Shown here one piece after another: positions 60,874 to 64,000 of a stretch of DNA of 64,000 nt. Origin of the DNA: Paenibacillus rhizovicinus. Its GTDB lineage: Bacteria; Bacillota; Bacilli; Paenibacillales; Paenibacillaceae. Position numbers and translations under genes: made by a program. Positions within the stretch are counted from its first letter, which is position 1, and every line of letters starts with the position of its first letter. The stretch is from the NCBI RefSeq assembly GCF_010365285.1, contig NZ_CP048286.1:4931501-4995500 (forward strand), in the 5' to 3' direction. The notes beneath the pieces are model-generated. The model worked only from the letters and a program-made list of their open reading frames with translations, searched no databases and was not told the DNA's origin.

Positions 60874-62046
60874 ATGCGGCTTGCCTTATTCACGGATACG
60901 TTTGCACCCGAGATAAACGGGGTTGCCCGGACTTTGGAACGATGGACGGACTATTTGCGCATGCAGGACGTACCCTGCCTTGTTTTTGCTCCTGACCCGG
61001 CGGTCTCGAAGTCTCGCGAAGCTTCGCCTTTCGTCGAACGTTTCGCCAGTCTCCCATTCTTTCTTTATCCGGAATGCCGGCTCGCCTTGCCGAATCCCAT
61101 TCACGTGCGCAGGGCGCTGGATGCGTTCAAACCGACGGTCATCCATGTTGCCACGCCGTTTAACATGGGCTTGTTCGGCATTCATTATGCCAAGAAACAC
61201 CGGATTCCGCTGATTGCTTCCTACCATACGCATTTTGATCGCTATTTAGCGTTTTACAATATCCAATGGATGGTTAAGATGTTATGGAGGTATATCAATT
61301 GGTTTCATGCCGATTGCCGGTCTATATTCGTGCCCTCCAAATCAACGCTTCAGGATCTGAAGGAACGGGGGTGGGACGAGAAGCGTCTGGACGTCTGGAC
61401 GCGCGGCGTGGATACGAAGAGTTACCATCCGAACGTTGACAAGAAGCAGCTGCTGGCCAACCACGGCCTTGAACGCAGCCCATACATCGTGTTCTACGCG
61501 GGCAGGCTTGCCCCGGAGAAAAACGCAGACATCGCCATCTCGGCGTTTGCGAAGTTTCAGCGCGACGTTTGCAAGGATGCCGCGCTCGTCATCGCAGGTG
61601 ACGGTCCGTCCATGGATAACCTTAAGCAGCAGGCGCTGCAGCAAGGGGTTTCCGCGCATTTTCTAGGCTTCGTCGCGGAGCTGCAGCAGTGGTATGCCGC
61701 GGCGGATGTGTTTCTATTCCCTTCCGCGACCGAGACATTCGGCAACGTAGTATTGGAAGCCATGGCATGCGGCACGCCCGTAATCTGCGCCGACACCGGA
61801 GGCGTCGTGGATACCGTCCGGCATGAATGGAACGGTCTTCGATGCGAGCCTGGCAATGCCGATGCGTTCAGCGATGCGCTGGCGCGGCTCTACAACGACG
61901 AAGGCATGCGGAACCAATTCATGGCCCGCGGGCTAGCGCACAGCATGCGGCAGTCCTGGGACTTGATATTCGATGAACTGCTGGCCAAATTTGAGGCGGT
62001 GTCCCGGGCGGACATGAGTTCATCAATTCGTCACATAAGGGGCTGA
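60874..62046 (+). CDS. GT4 family glycosyltransferase
   Basis: ATG 60874 behind GGAGGCGATTTCGA. 390 residues: FTDTFAPEINGVARTLERWT, ASYHTHFDRYLAFYN, RGVDTKSYHPNVDKKQLL, VFYAGRLAPEKNADIAISAF, the EPF..G-equivalent FPSATETFGNVVLEAMACGT (EX7E donor site). Retaining GT4 enzyme of the MgtA/PimB-like group, perhaps glycolipid or mannosyl transfer. Substrate unknown. Confidence 0.92.
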   Translation: MRLALFTDTFAPEINGVARTLERWTDYLRMQDVPCLVFAPDPAVSKSREASPFVERFASLPFFLYPECRLALPNPIHVRRALDAFKPTVIHVATPFNMGLFGIHYAKKHRIPLIASYHTHFDRYLAFYNIQWMVKMLWRYINWFHADCRSIFVPSKSTLQDLKERGWDEKRLDVWTRGVDTKSYHPNVDKKQLLANHGLERSPYIVFYAGRLAPEKNADIAISAFAKFQRDVCKDAALVIAGDGPSMDNLKQQALQQGVSAHFLGFVAELQQWYAAADVFLFPSATETFGNVVLEAMACGTPVICADTGGVVDTVRHEWNGLRCEPGNADAFSDALARLYNDEGMRNQFMARGLAHSMRQSWDLIFDELLAKFEAVSRADMSSSIRHIRG

Positions 62047-62347
62047 ACCGTTGAAACTTTGCCGATTTATTTCTCGTTAATACAAAATGAAACATGATTT
62101 AACCGTAAATGGTTGAAAATAAGGGCGATACGGAAGAAAAAAGCGGTTTTGTTCCGTACATCTCCAATGCAAGCGCTTTTCTCCGCTTTCTTAGGCGCTC
62201 AGCGCCGATTTCTACTTTTGACAAAAGGCCGTTCAGCATGGAAAATCAGTAAGGCCGCGGTTTACAAAAAATAGATACCTCGGCGAAGGTTTAAAAAACT
62301 AGAGAAAATATGACAAAAATGGGGTCTCAAGGGGGTAGTAAAAAATA
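62047..62347. other. 300-base intergenic region with no gene
   Basis: AT-rich from 62080. A CGGAAGAAAAAAGCGG-TTTTGTTCCG stem (62133-62157) could be a weak terminator of the GT4 gene, and AT-rich sequence at 62255-62310 may hold the promoter of the next gene, but no clear -35/-10 pair is seen. Confidence 0.5.
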
Positions 62348-63586
62348 ATGATTAACACCATCATTATTTTGTTTCAAATTTTTCTGGCTTTCGTAGGGGT
62401 TTATCAATTCACGATTTCCCTGTTCGGCATCGTCAGAAAACGCAAAACCGCTCAGCATAAGCCGCAAAAATCGTTTGCCGTCCTCGTAGCCGCGCACAAT
62501 GAAGCCCAAGTGGTCGGGGCGCTCGTCGAGAACTTGCAAAAACTGGATTACCCGAAAGAACTTTACGATATCTTCGTCATTTGCGACAACTGCACGGACA
62601 ACACGGCCGAAATCGTACGCGGCTACGGCGTCCAAGCATGCGAACGCAAGAACCCGCATCTGCGCGGGAAAGGCCATGCGATCGAGTGGATGCTGAAGGA
62701 ATTGTGGGCGATGCCGCGCCAATACGACGCCATCGTGATGTTCGACGCCGACAACCTCGTAGGCAACGACTTCCTTGTTCATATGAACAACGATCTGTGC
62801 GAAGGCCATAAAGTCATCCAAGGGTACCTGGATACGAAGAATCCAACGGATTCCTGGGTTACGGCTTCTTATGCCATCACGTATTGGTACTGCAACCGGC
62901 TGTGGCAGCTGTCCCGCCGCAACCTGAACATGGCCAATTACCTTGGCGGCACGGGGATGTGCTTCGATACCGAGCTCATGAAAGAAATGGGCTGGGGGGC
63001 GACGAGCCTTGTCGAGGATTTGGAGTTCTCCATGCGCTGCGTGAAGCGCGGCATTCATCCTGTGTTGAATTACGACGCGAAGGTATACGACGAGAAGCCG
63101 CTCACGTTCAAGGCCTCGGCCCGCCAGCGTCTGCGCTGGATGCAAGGTCACTTCACCGTCGCGCGGAGCTACTTCTTCCCGCTGCTCTGGCAGAGCATCA
63201 AGGAGCGCAGCTTCGTCAAGTTCGACGCGGCGCTGTATTCCATCTCGGTATACAATACGTTCCTCGGTTTCCTCGTCACGGCGCTGCTGTACATGGATAA
63301 CCTGATTCCGGCGGACAACGTGTTCGCATCGATTTATTACTACCTGCCTAGCTGGGTTGCGATCGTAGCCATTACGGCAACGGTCGTCATGTTCCCGCTC
63401 GTCATGATGCTCGAAGGCATCAAGTCGTGGAAAATGTACGCGCACTTGTTCTCGATGGTGTTCTTCCAACTGTCCTGGCTGCCGATCACGTTCTACGCGT
63501 TCTTCACGCAGAACAACAAGCAATGGAGCCACACGCAGCATACGCGCGTGCTTCGTCTTGAAGAGGTGCAGAGCAAGCAGGTGTAG
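62348..63586 (+). CDS. GT2 membrane glycosyltransferase (processive type)
   Basis: ATG 62348 with CAAGGGGGTAG upstream. 412 residues: N-terminal membrane segment, then a GT2-A core FAVLVAAHNEAQVVGALVEN, VICDNCTDNTAEIV, AIVMFDADNLVGNDFL (DxD), TSLVEDLEFSMRC (base ED) and RQRLRWMQGH (QxxRW acceptor motif), followed by three or four membrane segments. Same layout as processive beta-glycosyltransferases such as N-acetylglucosaminyl or hyaluronan-type synthases. May make a surface polymer. Confidence 0.9.
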   Translation: MINTIIILFQIFLAFVGVYQFTISLFGIVRKRKTAQHKPQKSFAVLVAAHNEAQVVGALVENLQKLDYPKELYDIFVICDNCTDNTAEIVRGYGVQACERKNPHLRGKGHAIEWMLKELWAMPRQYDAIVMFDADNLVGNDFLVHMNNDLCEGHKVIQGYLDTKNPTDSWVTASYAITYWYCNRLWQLSRRNLNMANYLGGTGMCFDTELMKEMGWGATSLVEDLEFSMRCVKRGIHPVLNYDAKVYDEKPLTFKASARQRLRWMQGHFTVARSYFFPLLWQSIKERSFVKFDAALYSISVYNTFLGFLVTALLYMDNLIPADNVFASIYYYLPSWVAIVAITATVVMFPLVMMLEGIKSWKMYAHLFSMVFFQLSWLPITFYAFFTQNNKQWSHTQHTRVLRLEEVQSKQV

Positions 63587-63622
63587 CGTTTTGAGGCTTG
63601 CTTGAATCGACTTGGGCGATCG

Positions 63623-63704
63623 GCGAAGCATCGAGATTGCGAATGAGAACGACTTTGGTGCGGAGCACCACGGGAGCGGTCATCGCAATCTCGATACGAA
63701 GCCG
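63623..63704. repeat. Inverted repeat after the GT2 gene
   Basis: ATCGAGATTGCGA and TCGCAATCTCGAT, perfect 13-base arms 40 bases apart with additional CGAAGC/GAAGC flanks. No T run, so either an RNA-stabilising hairpin or a protein site. Confidence 0.55.
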
Positions 63705-63746
63705 GTATACGCCATGGCGTTACAAAATGCGGCCTCCACAAAGAGG

Positions 63747-63776
63747 TTGACTGTAGGCAATGAACTATGCTATATT
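63747..63776 (+). promoter_or_regulatory. Sigma-A promoter of the terminal leader
   Basis: TTGACT (63747-63752), 18-base spacer, TATATT (63771-63776). Confidence 0.7.
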
Positions 63777-63782
63777 ATTTCG

Positions 63783-63969
63783 GTAACGTGTCTTGAAACG
63801 ATAATTTCACGTTTTACGCACAAGCAGAGGCGCCCGCTTCTCACCTATTCGGCTGCGGCTGAACGGTTTGCGATCGATGATTAAGAACAGGCTGTCAGCC
63901 ATGCGCTGATTAGGAAGCCTTTAATCTTGGTTATTGGAATGCGGGTCCCGAGCGGATCCGCATTTTTTG
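63783..63969 (+). ncRNA. Candidate L20/IF3-type leader with attenuator
   Basis: After the promoter come about 185 structured bases: TTTCACGTTTTACGC, GAGGCGCCCGCTTCTCACC, TATTCGGCTGCGGC, then a terminator AATGCGGGTCC/GGATCCGCATT with six T (63938-63969). The CGCCCGCTTCTCACC block and the layout promoter-leader-terminator recall the ribosomal protein L20 leader that controls infC-rpmI-rplT in Bacillota. The window ends 30 bases later with GGGAAGATCAG-ATCAGTAAG, which could be a start region using ATC, as infC genes use rare starts. From memory of the family; not verified. Confidence 0.5.
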
Positions 63970-64000
63970 CTTTTGCTGGGAAGATCAGATCAGTAAGTAT

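Noticed and set aside
63612-63884. 90-codon frame after the GT2 gene
   Set aside because: It spans an inverted repeat, a promoter and the leader structure, with no family resemblance.
1-64000. tRNA or rRNA genes
   Set aside because: No cloverleaf with a T-arm GGTTCRANTCC pattern and no rRNA-like stretch was seen; GGTTCG occurrences in the array belong to the repeat right arm.

Overview
The window reads as chromosome of a Paenibacillus-like member of the Bacillota. Backbone genes are moderately GC-rich, have strong GGAGG-type ribosome binding sites, use TTG and GTG starts freely, end in intrinsic terminators, and look like B. subtilis/Paenibacillus proteins (YneK, YvyE, YtqA/YtqB, TrmB, CtpA-type protease, stalk-domain secreted proteins). 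This assignment comes from protein resemblance only; there is no rRNA or tRNA in the window.

Layout. 1-950: 3' part of an FHA-domain gene and its terminator. About 1,010-12,535: an AT-rich accessory island of some 17 small genes or gene remnants, all on the + strand, almost every one followed by a copy or part of a 125-195 bp repeat. The repeat begins with AAC-ACC-RTATTCACG and ends with CGTGAATA-CAAGAAC-GTTA, the plan of an integron attC site (R''-L'' ... L'-R'). The decisive observation is that the bases right after one repeat (start of a unit) are complementary to the bases right before the next repeat (end of the same unit): 10/10, 16/17 and 16/20 in the best cases, better than the two ends of any single repeat. 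This is expected if each gene plus its downstream repeat was once a circular cassette. No integrase or transposase gene is in the window, so it is a cassette array without a visible recombinase. Several units are decayed (frameshifts, an in-frame stop, half repeats, fused units).

12,540-24,300: small stress/accessory genes (DinB-like, GNAT, DUF1801), then housekeeping metabolism: an SDR epimerase, yneK, nfo with a C-terminal extension, purU, tkt, ppnP, a beta-hydroxyacid dehydrogenase fused to a PilZ domain, pgi, yvyE. 24,400-31,020: a sulfate ABC transporter operon (cysT-cysW-cysA-binding lipoprotein), a secreted stalk-domain protein and a YeiH-type membrane protein. 31,100-43,600: HAD phosphatase, two AraC regulators each divergent from an oxidoreductase-type gene, an S41 protease, a 500-residue IMP dehydrogenase, GNAT, an ArsR-type regulator, a metallo-beta-lactamase-fold protein behind a clear promoter/operator, an RluA-type pseudouridine synthase.

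43,700-64,000: a secreted trypsin-like protease with stalk domain, a B12-binding radical SAM protein, an aldo/keto reductase, a DsbA-like protein, a lipid-linked sugar cluster (GT2, DUF2304, small DMT protein, GT39-like), a membrane protein/lipoprotein pair with histidine motifs, manA, a VOC protein, the ytqA-ytqB tRNA modification pair, trmB overlapping a PAP2 gene tail-to-tail, two glycosyltransferases, and at the right edge a promoter-leader-terminator unit resembling the L20/IF3 leader that precedes infC.
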